Program-made: the position numbers and the translations under genes
Assembly (NCBI RefSeq): GCF_014646675.1
Contig: NZ_BMNS01000001.1
Span: 91,766 to 155,765, forward strand
Origin: Lutibacter litoralis
Lineage (GTDB): Bacteria; Bacteroidota; Bacteroidia; Flavobacteriales; Flavobacteriaceae
DNA: 64,000 nucleotides
Reading direction: 5' to 3'
The notes under the pieces: model-generated
The model's input: the letters and a program-made list of their open reading frames with translations, nothing else
Databases searched by the model: none
Told to the model about the DNA's origin: nothing
Part shown: positions 36,980 through 46,060 of the stretch, in pieces
How positions within the stretch are numbered: the stretch's first letter is position 1
Layout: each line of letters starts with the position of its first letter

Positions 36980-38125
36980 TTAATTTGCTGAAAAATTCAC
37001 TTTTCTTAATACTCTTATAGCTTCTTTGTATCTTATATAACTGGTTTTATCTTCTAATTTTTTTAAGTAAGTCTTAGATTCTTTTAATTTTGAGTACGCT
37101 TTCGGAATTTCATTTAACGCACAAATCATATAATTAGTTGGTAGTTCTATTAAATCATTCTTTTGTTGAGCATTTAAAGGAAGTTTCTTTTTTAAATTAC
37201 TTAAAACTGTATTGCAATTGTTAAATATTTGATATAACTCTTTCTTATTAAATTGTGGTGGTTTAAATAATAATTCTGTAACTATATCATGTTTACCATT
37301 TTCTTTAAAATAAATTACTGTCTTTTCTAGTGGATAAAAATCAAACTCATCATTAATTCTTAAAAAAACATATTCTGTAATAATAAAAGATTGTTTATTG
37401 TATTCTATTTTAACTTCATCTAAAGCAGAATAAAATAAACGAACTTGCTCATTTATCAATTCAATATCAACTCTAGAATAAAAAACTTTGTCGCCAACAA
37501 CTTTTTTTTCTCCAGCCCAACAGAGTACAGACTGTTCGTTAAAAACTTTATATGTTGGATTATATGCTTCTTTATGTCGTTCAAAAAAATCGAAAACACC
37601 ATCTAATGTTAGTTCAATATTGTTGCTTGCATTTTTTTCTATGGATTCTACAACTTCTTTATTTGTGCTTTTTAATTCAAACTTACCTAAGGTAGACATA
37701 GAGTTACTGCCTCTTCTATAAAAAATACGACCTCTTACATATTTCCATATATGTTTTTTTAAATAGGTTACTTTATTAATAGGATGTATGGTAACTAAGC
37801 CAATAACTTTATAGCGCGGCAGACTAGGAAAAGGAATGTTTTCATATTGTATTTTTGGGGGATTTTCTAAATAAGAATTAATTAAATTTTGAATTTTACT
37901 ATCATCAAAAAAATCCACACCTTCTATTTTATTTAATTGATCTTCAACACCAATTACGATGTACGAATTATTTTCCGGATTTGAATTAGACAATGCACAA
38001 ACGTGCTTTAAAAACTTGGCTTTTCCTTCTTTAGTATCTAACGAAATTTTTTGCTTTTTATCATAAAAGCTATTTTCATCGTTATGAGCCAATAAATTTT
38101 TTATTAATAACCGCTTATTAATCAT
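36980..38125 (-). CDS. AlbA_2/Schlafen-type domain protein of unknown role
   Basis: 381 residues. The N-terminal third (LDTKEGKAKFLKHVCALSNSNPENNSYIVIGVED, later PRYKVIGLVTIH and YVRGRIFYRRGSNS) matches the AlbA_2 domain found in Schlafen-like and putative transcriptional regulators; databases often call such proteins ATP-binding. The C-terminal part (about 170-381) is alpha/beta with lysine-rich segments and has no motif I know. It is convergent with phoU and 10 bp upstream of the SDR gene on the same strand. A nucleic-acid-related role is likely; a link to phosphate is not supported. Confidence 0.65.
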   Translation of the reverse strand: MINKRLLIKNLLAHNDENSFYDKKQKISLDTKEGKAKFLKHVCALSNSNPENNSYIVIGVEDQLNKIEGVDFFDDSKIQNLINSYLENPPKIQYENIPFPSLPRYKVIGLVTIHPINKVTYLKKHIWKYVRGRIFYRRGSNSMSTLGKFELKSTNKEVVESIEKNASNNIELTLDGVFDFFERHKEAYNPTYKVFNEQSVLCWAGEKKVVGDKVFYSRVDIELINEQVRLFYSALDEVKIEYNKQSFIITEYVFLRINDEFDFYPLEKTVIYFKENGKHDIVTELLFKPPQFNKKELYQIFNNCNTVLSNLKKKLPLNAQQKNDLIELPTNYMICALNEIPKAYSKLKESKTYLKKLEDKTSYIRYKEAIRVLRKVNFSAN

Positions 38126-38135
38126 TCTACTTTAG

Positions 38136-38891
38136 TTATTCTTTATTTAAAATTGTGGCACTCGCTTGTGCAGTTGGATAAACAATTAAATCTTCGATAT
38201 TTACATGGGCTGGTCTAGTTACAACAAAATAAATAATCTCTGCAATATCCATTGCTTGCAGCGCTTTGTAACCTGCGTATACATTTTTAGCTTTTTCGGT
38301 ATCACCTTTAAAACGAACTTCAGAAAATTCTGTTTCAACCGCTCCTGGATGAATAGCAGCAACTCTAATATTATGTTTATTTAAATCTATTCGCATTGCC
38401 TTATTTAATGCATTTACGGCGTATTTAGAAGCACAATACACATTTCCGTTTGGATACACTTCTTTCCCTGCAATGGAACCTATATTTACAATAAAACCAT
38501 TATTTCTCTTTACCATTTGTGGCATAATTGCTTTTGAAACATAGAGTAATCCTTTTACATTAATATCTAACATAGCGTCCCAATCCTCTATACTTCCATC
38601 TTGAATACTACTTAATCCATGCGCATTTCCAGCATTATTAATTAAAATATCAATTTTTTTAAATGCAGAAGGTAAAGAATCTATTGCCTTAACTACGGCT
38701 TCCTTATTACTAACATCAAATTGCAGAGTGGTAACATTGGTTAGTTTACCAAGTATATTTTTTAATTCTAAAAGACGTTCGCTCCTTCTTCCACATAGAA
38801 TTAAGTTTATTTTATTTTTCGCAAAAATTTCTGCTGTTGCTTTTCCAATTCCAGAAGTTGCTCCTGTTATAAATGCTGTTTTAGATTTCAT
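38136..38891 (-). CDS. Short-chain dehydrogenase/reductase (SDR, YdfG-like)
   Basis: 251 residues from the ATG at 38891 (MKSKTAFITG); the upstream codon at 38924 would add 11 atypical residues. NADP-binding TGATSGIG (9-16), NNAG (85-88), catalytic S139, Y152 and K156 (YCASK) are all present. Closest in style to the 3-hydroxy acid dehydrogenase group of classical SDRs (YdfG type), which oxidises serine or reduces malonic semialdehyde, but the substrate is not certain. It follows the terminator of the upstream lipoprotein gene and precedes the AlbA_2 gene by 10 bp. Confidence 0.85.
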   Translation of the reverse strand: MKSKTAFITGATSGIGKATAEIFAKNKINLILCGRRSERLLELKNILGKLTNVTTLQFDVSNKEAVVKAIDSLPSAFKKIDILINNAGNAHGLSSIQDGSIEDWDAMLDINVKGLLYVSKAIMPQMVKRNNGFIVNIGSIAGKEVYPNGNVYCASKYAVNALNKAMRIDLNKHNIRVAAIHPGAVETEFSEVRFKGDTEKAKNVYAGYKALQAMDIAEIIYFVVTRPAHVNIEDLIVYPTAQASATILNKE

Positions 38892-38922
38892 TTTAAAAAA
38901 AGTTTTAGAAATATAAAGATAC

Positions 38923-38980
38923 AAAAAAACCGCTCCAAGAAGGAGCGGTTTAGTTAGTTGGTTACTTTAAGATAACCAAC
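38923..38980 (-). terminator. Terminator hairpins downstream of the lipoprotein gene at 39002
   Basis: On the minus strand a first hairpin (GTTGGTTA with TAACCAAC, 38957-38980) is followed by AACCGCTCC/GGAGCGGTT (38923-38951) and a run of seven T. The second is a standard intrinsic terminator. Confidence 0.85.
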
Positions 38981-39001
38981 CAAAAATCAACTAACCAAAC
39001 T

Positions 39002-39928
39002 TTATTTTAAATTTCTTCTAATTTTTGTCTCTCTTTGTATTTTAGTTCGTTTTCTACCGTCATTACTTACACTTTCTTTCGTGTTTTTTGCAGAACTATT
39101 TTTTAAATATTGAATGTAACCTCTTCCGTTAAACTCATATGTTGTTCCAGAATCTATGTGATACAAACTAATCTTTCCATCATTAATAACGCTTAGCTCA
39201 AACTCTTCAGTACCGTACGAATCATAATTTAATGTTAAAATTTTTAAATTGTCGTATCCTTGAACGTCATATACTACATAGCCTCCTACATAATCCCAAA
39301 ATATATTAGCAATATTTGTGCCAACTTCGTCCTGTGAAGAATAAAATGTTGTTAAATTTTCAGGTGTAAAAGCTAAAAAGTTTTCATAATCAAATTCATT
39401 TAAAGCTCCACTTTCACTTGTATAGGTTTTTGCCCAAGCATTGTACTCTTGTAAAAAATATTCTATGTTATCATAAAATATTTGGTCGTAATCAAAACTA
39501 TCTTTTTGATATCCTTCTAAATAATAAGTTACGTTGTTATAATTGTCTTTTAATTTAATTCTATCACTTGATATTTGAATAACATCAAAATCATAATATC
39601 CATCTAATTGATGATCAACTTCTAAAAAACCATTATAAGTATCGTAATTTCCAATTTGAATTCCATATCCATTTCCAGTTGTGCCTATACCTACCAGATT
39701 ATTATTAGCAAATATTCTTCCATTTCTAAATGAAATAGTAAATGCTTTAGATAAAAAAGCCACATCTCCAGTTCCTGTTGTTTTATTATAATCTATATAC
39801 CACAAATCGTAATTTGTAATAACACCTTCTAACGTTTCGTAATAATCGTCATCATCTATTATAACACTACAAGAAGAAAATGATACTCCTAAAATAAGGG
39901 TTGCAAAAAGTAATTTTAAAGTTTTCAT
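39002..39928 (-). CDS. Predicted lipoprotein, flavobacterial family of unknown function
   Basis: 308 residues. Lipobox FSSC with acylated cysteine at C20, directly followed by an acidic run (IIDDDDYYE). The mature part is rich in Tyr, Asp, Asn and Gly with many predicted beta-strands. The last 28 residues are strongly basic (KESVSNDGRKRTKIQRETK and on), a sharp contrast to the acidic body. Homologues are sometimes labelled nicotinic acid mononucleotide adenylyltransferase, which the sequence does not support. Single gene with its own terminator. Confidence 0.65.
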   Translation of the reverse strand: MKTLKLLFATLILGVSFSSCSVIIDDDDYYETLEGVITNYDLWYIDYNKTTGTGDVAFLSKAFTISFRNGRIFANNNLVGIGTTGNGYGIQIGNYDTYNGFLEVDHQLDGYYDFDVIQISSDRIKLKDNYNNVTYYLEGYQKDSFDYDQIFYDNIEYFLQEYNAWAKTYTSESGALNEFDYENFLAFTPENLTTFYSSQDEVGTNIANIFWDYVGGYVVYDVQGYDNLKILTLNYDSYGTEEFELSVINDGKISLYHIDSGTTYEFNGRGYIQYLKNSSAKNTKESVSNDGRKRTKIQRETKIRRNLK

Positions 39929-40042
39929 AATCTTTTGTTTTTAGGTTATACTAAAGAATTTCAAATTCTATGCCAAAAAATTATCTGTGCATTTTTAATT
40001 TTATAAACGTCTTATAAACTGACCATTAACTTGAATAAAAAA

Positions 40043-40528
40043 TTAGAGTTTTCCTGTTGTTTTTAGTTCCACAACATTCGTAACTTTATAATATGCTGTT
40101 GAATTTTCAACAATATATGAGATTACTGCCTCGTTAAGGTTTAATTGAAAAGGTATTTTTTTTGAAATATCTGGAAGTTCATTTCTAAATTCTTTTTTAG
40201 GATCACTGTGTAAAATATAATCTTTCATTCTATTTGGTAAAATAAAAGTACCTATATAAACATTTTTAAGGGTTGAAATATCTTTCTGTAATTTTGCAGA
40301 CATATTTCTAAAATATATAGAATCTAACACAATATTGGAATTATCAATTTCAAATTGAACTGAATATCCTTTTACTCCTGGCTGCCCGCCAACCCAAGTA
40401 TTATAGAACGCATTAGTAATTTTAAATGGAGGATTTTGTTCTAGTTTAATACTAGATTTTGAAGCACTACAGCAAGAAAATGCTAAAACAAGTATTCCGG
40501 AAATAAATAGGTATATTATTTTGTTCAT
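40043..40528 (-). CDS. Small predicted lipoprotein of unknown function
   Basis: 161 residues from the ATG at 40528 (MNKIIYLFISGILVLAFSCC), which gives a clean lipoprotein signal; the longer frame from 40561 would hide it behind 11 extra residues. The mature part (FKITNAFYNTWVGGQPGVKGYSVQF) looks like a single beta-sandwich domain. No function recognised. Its gene lies upstream of the lipoprotein gene at 39002 on the same strand, 114 bp apart. Confidence 0.6.
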   Translation of the reverse strand: MNKIIYLFISGILVLAFSCCSASKSSIKLEQNPPFKITNAFYNTWVGGQPGVKGYSVQFEIDNSNIVLDSIYFRNMSAKLQKDISTLKNVYIGTFILPNRMKDYILHSDPKKEFRNELPDISKKIPFQLNLNEAVISYIVENSTAYYKVTNVVELKTTGKL

Positions 40529-40579
40529 TTTACTAGTATTTAGAATTATATAACAAAACACATACCAAATTACAAAAAA

Positions 40580-40620
40580 ATAAGGCTGTTTAAAAAGTTT
40601 TACTTTTTAAACAGCCTTAT
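40580..40620 (-). terminator. Terminator of the ATP synthase operon
   Basis: Perfect 18-bp inverted repeat (40580-40597 with 40603-40620; arm ATAAGGCTGTTTAAAAAG) with a five-base loop. On the minus strand it is followed by seven T. It lies beyond the tandem repeats that follow atpG. Confidence 0.85.
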
Positions 40621-40646
40621 AAATATATTACTAAACTAAGGTTTCT

Positions 40647-40885
40647 TAATTATTCAAAGCTTCAACAATTTTGAGAATTTGGCTACATTAACATTTCGCC
40701 TAATTATTCAAAGCTTCAGCAATTTTATAAAATTTGGCTACATTAACATTTCGCCTCATTATTCAAAGCTTCAGCAATTTTATAAAATTTGGCTACATTA
40801 ACATTTCGCCTAATTATTCAAAGCTTCAGCAATTTTATAAAATTTGGCTACATTAACATTTCGCCTAATTATTCAAAGCTTCAGC
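40647..40885. repeat. Tandem 54-55 bp repeats duplicating the 3' end of atpG
   Basis: Units at 40647-40700 (54 bp, most diverged), 40701-40755, 40756-40810 and 40811-40865 (55 bp each, nearly identical), then a partial fifth copy (40866-40885) which is the end of atpG itself. Read on the minus strand, each unit carries the codons for AEALNN and a stop, followed by 34 bp of trailer. So the atpG tail plus trailer was copied several times outward. No spacers and no dyads of CRISPR type. Confidence 0.9.
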
Positions 40886-41725
40886 TCCTCCAACAATTTC
40901 TAAGATTTCGTTGGTGATAGCTGCTTGACGTGCTTTATTATATGTTAATAATAAATCGTCACGTAATTCTGTTGCGTTATCTGTTGCTTTATGCATCGCT
41001 GTCATACGAGCACCATGTTCCGATGCAAAAGAATCTCTAATTGCTTTGTATAATTGTGTTTTTAATGATTTCGGAATCAATTCTAACACAATTTCAGCTT
41101 TTGATGGCTCAAATATGTAATCTGCATTTGAGGTTACCGTATCTTCTGCTGGTGCTATTGGTAAAAATTGCTCTATAGTAGTAATTTGAGTAGCAGCGTT
41201 TTTAAATCGGTTATAAACCAATTCAACTTTGTCATAATTTCCTTCAGCAAACAAATGCATTATCGTATCCGCAATAACAGCAACATTATCAAAGGTTAAC
41301 TCATCAAAAATTTCATTATTGTTTTGAACAACTGTATAATTTTTTACTAAAAGATCATTTCCTTTTTTACCAATGGTTAACAAATCTACATGTTTCCCTG
41401 CATAAGAATTTTCAATATGTTTAGTAACCCCTTTAATTACAGACGAATTAAAACCACCACATAAACCTCTATTGGAAGTCACTACAACTAATAATACTTT
41501 TGAAATTTCTCTTTGTTCAGAATAAACACCACCAACTTCACCTTCTAACGTTGCGCTTAAGTTTTGTAAAAGTTCCGTAAGTTTTTCGGCATAAGGACGC
41601 ATTTGCGTAATTGCATCTTGTGCTTTTTTCAACTTTGCAGCCGATACCATTTTCATGGCACTGGTAATTTGCATTGTTGAACCAATGGATGTAATTCTGT
41701 TACGTATTTCTTTTAAGTTTGCCAT
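40865..41725 (-). CDS. atpG: ATP synthase F1 gamma subunit
   Basis: 286 residues from MANLKEIRNRI (ATG at 41725). The frame extends to 41743, but those extra codons fall in the end of an intergenic repeat element. N-terminal helix ITSIGSTMQITSAMKMVSAAKLKKAQ and C-terminal helix YNKARQAAITNEILEIVGGAEAL form the central coiled-coil shaft; SNRGLCGGFN is a family motif. Last gene of the minus-strand atp cluster. Its final codons are repeated in tandem downstream. Confidence 0.96.
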   Translation of the reverse strand: MANLKEIRNRITSIGSTMQITSAMKMVSAAKLKKAQDAITQMRPYAEKLTELLQNLSATLEGEVGGVYSEQREISKVLLVVVTSNRGLCGGFNSSVIKGVTKHIENSYAGKHVDLLTIGKKGNDLLVKNYTVVQNNNEIFDELTFDNVAVIADTIMHLFAEGNYDKVELVYNRFKNAATQITTIEQFLPIAPAEDTVTSNADYIFEPSKAEIVLELIPKSLKTQLYKAIRDSFASEHGARMTAMHKATDNATELRDDLLLTYNKARQAAITNEILEIVGGAEALNN

Positions 41726-41736
41726 TCTAATTTTAT

Positions 41737-41862
41737 TTGTCATTCCGCACTTAATGCGAAATCTTTTTAAATGAACTTCAAATTATGAGATTCCCGCTTT
41801 ACTCATTTAATCACATTTTAAATTAATGAATTCGTGAATCTTCGATTTCACGGGAATGACAA
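41737..41862. repeat. 126-bp intergenic element with terminal inverted repeats
   Basis: Starts TTGTCATTCC (41737-41746) and ends GGGAATGACAA (41852-41862), reverse complements of each other. Inside are further short palindromic pieces such as CGCACTTAATGCG and GTGAATCTTCGATTTCAC. It fills the whole gap between atpG and atpA. Nonautonomous, MITE- or REP-like; related scraps lie at 15452-15543 and 12186-12216. Confidence 0.65.
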
Positions 41863-41870
41863 TTTATGTT

Positions 41871-43448
41871 TTATGCGTATTTTGCTGAAACTTCTTTTGC
41901 CGCACTTGTTAAAGTATCGATAACCTCATCAGTTAATTTACCAGCTTTTAAAGTATCTAACGCATCTCTATGCTTAGCGTTTAAATATTGAATATAATCG
42001 CTTTCAAATTCTTTAATTTTATCAATAGGAACGGCTCTTAACAAGTTTTTAGATCCTGCATAAATAATTGCAATTTGATCTTCAACTTTAAAAGGATCTG
42101 CTTGATTTTGTTTTAAAATCTCAACGTTACGTTGTCCTTTTGAAATTACATTCATTGTAGCTGCATCTAAATCTGAACCAAACTTAGCGAACGCTTCTAA
42201 TTCACGGAATTGTGCTTGATCTAATTTTAAAGTACCCGCAACTTTTTTCATAGATTTAATTTGTGCATTACCACCAACACGAGATACAGAAATACCTACG
42301 TTAATTGCTGGACGAACACCTGAATTAAATAAATCTCCATCTAAGAAAATTTGTCCATCAGTAATTGAAATTACATTTGTTGGAATATATGCCGAAACGT
42401 CACCTGCTTGTGTTTCAATAATTGGTAAAGCTGTAAGTGAACCTCCACCCTTCACTTTTCCTTGTAAAGCATCTGGAACATCATTCATTTGTGCAGCAAT
42501 AGTATCATCGTTAATAACTTTTGCAGCACGTTCTAATAATCTTGAGTGTAAGTAGAAAACGTCACCTGGATACGCCTCACGTCCTGGTGGACGACGCAAT
42601 AACAAAGAAATCTCACGGTATGCAACTGCTTGTTTAGATAAATCATCATAAACAATTAAAGCTGGACGACCTGTATCTCTAAAATATTCTCCAATTGCAG
42701 CACCTCCCATTGGAGCATATACTTGCATTGCAGCAGGATCCGATGCGTTAGCAGCAACTATTGTTGTATATGCCATTGCGCCTTTTTCTTCTAATAAATT
42801 TGCAATATTAGCAACTGTAGATGCCTTTTGACCAATTGCAACATATATACAATATACTGGTACACCAGCATCGTAAAATTCTTTTTGATTGATAATAGTA
42901 TCAATAGCAACTGTAGATTTACCAGTCTGACGGTCACCAATAATAAGTTCACGTTGACCTCTACCAATTGGAATCATAGCATCAACTGCTTTAATACCTG
43001 TTTGCAATGGTTCGGTTACTGGCTCACGAAAAATAACACCTGGAGCTTTACGCTCTAGTGGCATTTCAAAAGTTTCACCTTGAATAGCACCTTTACCATC
43101 AATTGGAAAACCTAATGTATTCACAACACGTCCAACAATTCCTTCACCTACTTTTAACGAAGCAATTCTTTCAGTACGTTTTACGGTAGAACCTTCCTTA
43201 ACTGCTTTAGAATGACCTAATAAAACAACACCTACATTGTCTTCTTCCAAGTTTAGTACAATTCCTTCTAATCCATCTTGAAACTCAACTAGCTCACCAT
43301 ATTGAACATTTGCTAAACCGTACACACGTGCAATACCATCACCTACTTGTAATACTGTTCCTACTTCGTCTAATGAAGCCGATGCTTCAAATCCTGCTAA
43401 TTGTTGTTTTAAAATCGCTGATACTTCAGCTGGTTTTATTGATGCCAT
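41871..43448 (-). CDS. atpA: ATP synthase F1 alpha subunit
   Basis: 525 residues. P-loop GDRQTGKST, the alpha-type sequence [34 protein letters not shown], and the arginine-finger region [10 protein letters not shown] are present. Noncatalytic nucleotide-binding subunit of F1. Between atpH (49 bp upstream) and atpG (a 145-bp gap with a mobile-type repeat). The catalytic beta subunit gene is absent here, as is usual in Bacteroidota where atpD-atpC sit elsewhere. Confidence 0.97.
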   Translation of the reverse strand: MASIKPAEVSAILKQQLAGFEASASLDEVGTVLQVGDGIARVYGLANVQYGELVEFQDGLEGIVLNLEEDNVGVVLLGHSKAVKEGSTVKRTERIASLKVGEGIVGRVVNTLGFPIDGKGAIQGETFEMPLERKAPGVIFREPVTEPLQTGIKAVDAMIPIGRGQRELIIGDRQTGKSTVAIDTIINQKEFYDAGVPVYCIYVAIGQKASTVANIANLLEEKGAMAYTTIVAANASDPAAMQVYAPMGGAAIGEYFRDTGRPALIVYDDLSKQAVAYREISLLLRRPPGREAYPGDVFYLHSRLLERAAKVINDDTIAAQMNDVPDALQGKVKGGGSLTALPIIETQAGDVSAYIPTNVISITDGQIFLDGDLFNSGVRPAINVGISVSRVGGNAQIKSMKKVAGTLKLDQAQFRELEAFAKFGSDLDAATMNVISKGQRNVEILKQNQADPFKVEDQIAIIYAGSKNLLRAVPIDKIKEFESDYIQYLNAKHRDALDTLKAGKLTDEVIDTLTSAAKEVSAKYA

Positions 43449-43497
43449 TTTATATATTTTTTAAAACTAAAATCTTTTATTTATAAATTTGAAAAAA

Positions 43498-44034
43498 CTA
43501 GTTTTCAAATTGTCTTTTTAATACTTGTAATTTATTTGAAATACTTGCATCGTATTGAACATCGCCAATACGCAGTATAAATCCACCAATAATATCAGGA
43601 TTTACAATATTTTCTATAGTTGCTTCTTTGCCCGTAATTTCTTTTACTTTGGCAAGCACTTGTGTATTTAATGCATCAGTTAATGGAACAGCTGTAGTTA
43701 CTTTTGCAACTTCAATTCCTTTTAACTCATCAAAAATAATTGTGTATTTTTTTGCTACATCCGTTAAAATTGCTAATCTTTTATTTTCAACTAAGAGATC
43801 GATTAATCCTATAGTTAAACCAGATACTTTTGAAGAAAAGACTTCTTTTAAAGCTGCCTTTTTTAAATCAGATTTTAAAACTGGACTATTTAAAACTAAC
43901 TGTAATTCTTTACTTTCTTCAATTGTAGTAACAACCACCAACATATCGTTGTTCACTTCAACCTCCTTAGATTGTTCAAGTGCAAAACTTAATATTGCTT
44001 TTGCATACCGCACTGCTGCTCTAGATCCGCTCAT
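43498..44034 (-). CDS. atpH: ATP synthase F1 delta subunit
   Basis: 178 residues. OSCP/delta family: N-terminal helical bundle starting RAAVRYAKAILSFALEQ, C-terminal PDIIGGFILRIGDVQYDASISNKL. It joins the peripheral stalk to the top of F1. Nine bp downstream of atpF and 49 bp upstream of atpA. Confidence 0.95.
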   Translation of the reverse strand: MSGSRAAVRYAKAILSFALEQSKEVEVNNDMLVVVTTIEESKELQLVLNSPVLKSDLKKAALKEVFSSKVSGLTIGLIDLLVENKRLAILTDVAKKYTIIFDELKGIEVAKVTTAVPLTDALNTQVLAKVKEITGKEATIENIVNPDIIGGFILRIGDVQYDASISNKLQVLKRQFEN

Positions 44035-44043
44035 TTTAATAAT

Positions 44044-44544
44044 TTAGCTAATAGTTACTTCTTTTAATAGCTCTTCAACAAGTTTAATTTGCTTGTTTTT
44101 GTCTGCCAACTCACCTCTAACAACTTTTTCTGCAATACCCACTGATAATTCCGCAACTTGATTTTTTAAATCTGTAATTGCTGCCTGCTTTTCCGCTTGA
44201 ATAGTTTCTTGAGCTTGTTCCACTATTTTACTAGCTTGTGCTTGCGCTTCATTTTTAGCTTCAGAAATAATACCTTCTTTCATTTCACGTGCTTCTTTTA
44301 AAAGTGTGTCACGTTGTGCACGTGCTTCTTTTAAAATTCGCTCATTATCTGCATTTAGGTTTTGCATTTCTTTACGTGCATTTTCAGCTTCTTCTAGAGC
44401 ATTTTTTATGCCATCTTCTCTTTCATTAACTGAATTTAAAATAGGTTTCCAAGCAAATTTATTTAAGAAAAATACTAGGATAACAAACAAAATTAACATC
44501 CAGAAAAATAATCCCAGTGAAAACTGTTCTATAAGTTTGTCCAT
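44044..44544 (-). CDS. atpF: ATP synthase F0 b subunit
   Basis: 166 residues. One N-terminal membrane helix (FFWMLILFVILVFFLNKFAWKPI) followed by a long charged coiled coil of about 110 residues rich in Glu, Lys and Ala. It forms the peripheral stalk with delta. A hairpin separates it from atpE upstream. Confidence 0.95.
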   Translation of the reverse strand: MDKLIEQFSLGLFFWMLILFVILVFFLNKFAWKPILNSVNEREDGIKNALEEAENARKEMQNLNADNERILKEARAQRDTLLKEAREMKEGIISEAKNEAQAQASKIVEQAQETIQAEKQAAITDLKNQVAELSVGIAEKVVRGELADKNKQIKLVEELLKEVTIS

Positions 44545-44581
44545 ATTATATAGGTTGTTATTTTTTAATTAATAGTTAAAC

Positions 44582-44610
44582 AATAGCTACAACCAACCGT
44601 TGTAGCTATT
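44582..44610 (-). other. Intercistronic hairpin between atpE and atpF
   Basis: A perfect 12-bp stem (AATAGCTACAAC with GTTGTAGCTATT, loop of five). On the operon's minus strand no T-run follows, so full termination is unlikely. It can protect the atpE 3' end and so raise the c-subunit messenger level. Confidence 0.7.
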
Positions 44611-44621
44611 TGTTTGTTTTT

Positions 44622-44831
<210 letters not shown>

Positions 44832-44845
44832 TTAAACATTCAATT

Positions 44846-45943
44846 TTAATGATCATCATGCTCTTCTACTGCCATACCAAAGTACAATGCAGATAACATA
44901 GTGAAAATATATGCTTGTAGCGTTGCTACTAATAATTCTAATAAAGCTAAAATAAATGCCAATCCAAATGATAACGGACTACCAATCCAGCTTTTAAAAA
45001 TAAACATTAAACCAATAATACTCATTAATACAATATGACCAGCTGTAATGTTTGCATACAAACGAATCATTAATGAAAATGGTTTAATAAAAGTTCCTAA
45101 CAACTCAATTGGAGCTAAAATTATTTTCATTGGCCAAGGCACACCTGGCATCCAAAAAATATGCTTCCAGTAATTTTTGTTACCTGTAAATGTTGTTAGT
45201 AAATACGTTATTAATGCCAAAGCAAAAGTAACCGCAATATTATTTGTTACGTTAACTCCCAGAGGGGTTAAGCCTAGTAAGTTAATAATCCATACAAAGA
45301 AAAATACAGTTAACAAGTAACTCATATATTTTCTGTAATGTTTTTTACCAATATTTGGAATTGCAATATCATCTCTAATGTACAATACAACTGGTTCTAA
45401 TAAACGCCCTACACCTTTTGGCATTAAGTTACCTTTATAAGATTTTGCCATTCTGGTAAACACAAAGAACATTAAAATTGCTACAAAAAGAATAAAAACT
45501 ACATTTTTAGTGATAGAGAAGTCTAACGGTTTCACGTTTGTTGCGTGGTGTTCCTCATCGTAATTTATAGTTCCTTCAGTATCTGTTTTATATATTTTGT
45601 TGTGATACAACTTATAATAGTTACCATCAACTTCGGCTAATGTTTTTCCGTGATTAAATTTTGAAGAAGAAAAAACTTTTAAACCATTATCCCATAAAAT
45701 TACTGGTAATGGGGCTCCAAAATACTTCTTTTTTCCAGCATCTGTAGTATAAGAAAACAATGAAAAATCGTAAGAATCTAACAAGTGATGTGCTATATAT
45801 TCTTTAATCTCAGTTTTAATATCTTTCTCCTTATGAGATGATTCCCCATGAGCTTCTTTAGAAGCATCATGTTGTGCATTTGCTGAAATTGTTACCGCCA
45901 AGAGTAGTAACGTAAGTATTTTTATCAAGTTAATTCTGTGCAT
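44846..45943 (-). CDS. atpB: ATP synthase F0 a subunit with long N-terminal periplasmic extension
   Basis: 365 residues, about 100 longer than the E. coli subunit. It begins with a cleavable-looking signal peptide (to about ANAQ, residues 21-24), then a His- and charge-rich extracytoplasmic stretch to about residue 145, then the membrane core. The essential arginine is R294 in SLMIRLYANITAGH. The long N-terminus is typical of Bacteroidota a subunits. Upstream gap of 117 bp to the DUF6168-like gene. Confidence 0.95.
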   Translation of the reverse strand: MHRINLIKILTLLLLAVTISANAQHDASKEAHGESSHKEKDIKTEIKEYIAHHLLDSYDFSLFSYTTDAGKKKYFGAPLPVILWDNGLKVFSSSKFNHGKTLAEVDGNYYKLYHNKIYKTDTEGTINYDEEHHATNVKPLDFSITKNVVFILFVAILMFFVFTRMAKSYKGNLMPKGVGRLLEPVVLYIRDDIAIPNIGKKHYRKYMSYLLTVFFFVWIINLLGLTPLGVNVTNNIAVTFALALITYLLTTFTGNKNYWKHIFWMPGVPWPMKIILAPIELLGTFIKPFSLMIRLYANITAGHIVLMSIIGLMFIFKSWIGSPLSFGLAFILALLELLVATLQAYIFTMLSALYFGMAVEEHDDH

Positions 45944-46060
45944 ATCACTTTATTAATAGTGTTCTCTAAAAATATTTTGCAAATGTACGGTTTTATATTA
46001 GAAACCAAAAAATATTTTTTGGATGTTTTTCTATATATAAATAGGACTATTTAAACCTAT

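Noticed and set aside
36970-37017. Hairpin between phoU and the convergent AlbA_2 gene as terminator
   Set aside because: Ten-base arms pair (AAGAGTATTA with TAATACTCTT), but the loop is 28 nt and the right arm lies within the coding end of the opposite gene, with no U-tract.
40647-40885. Regular repeats resembling a CRISPR array
   Set aside because: The units follow each other head to tail without unique spacers and match the end of atpG, so this is a tandem duplication.
43628-44047. 139-codon open frame on the plus strand opposite atpH
   Set aside because: It lies fully antisense to atpH, whose protein is clearly conserved; similar long antisense frames over sufB, atpF and nrdB are also shadows caused by codon bias.
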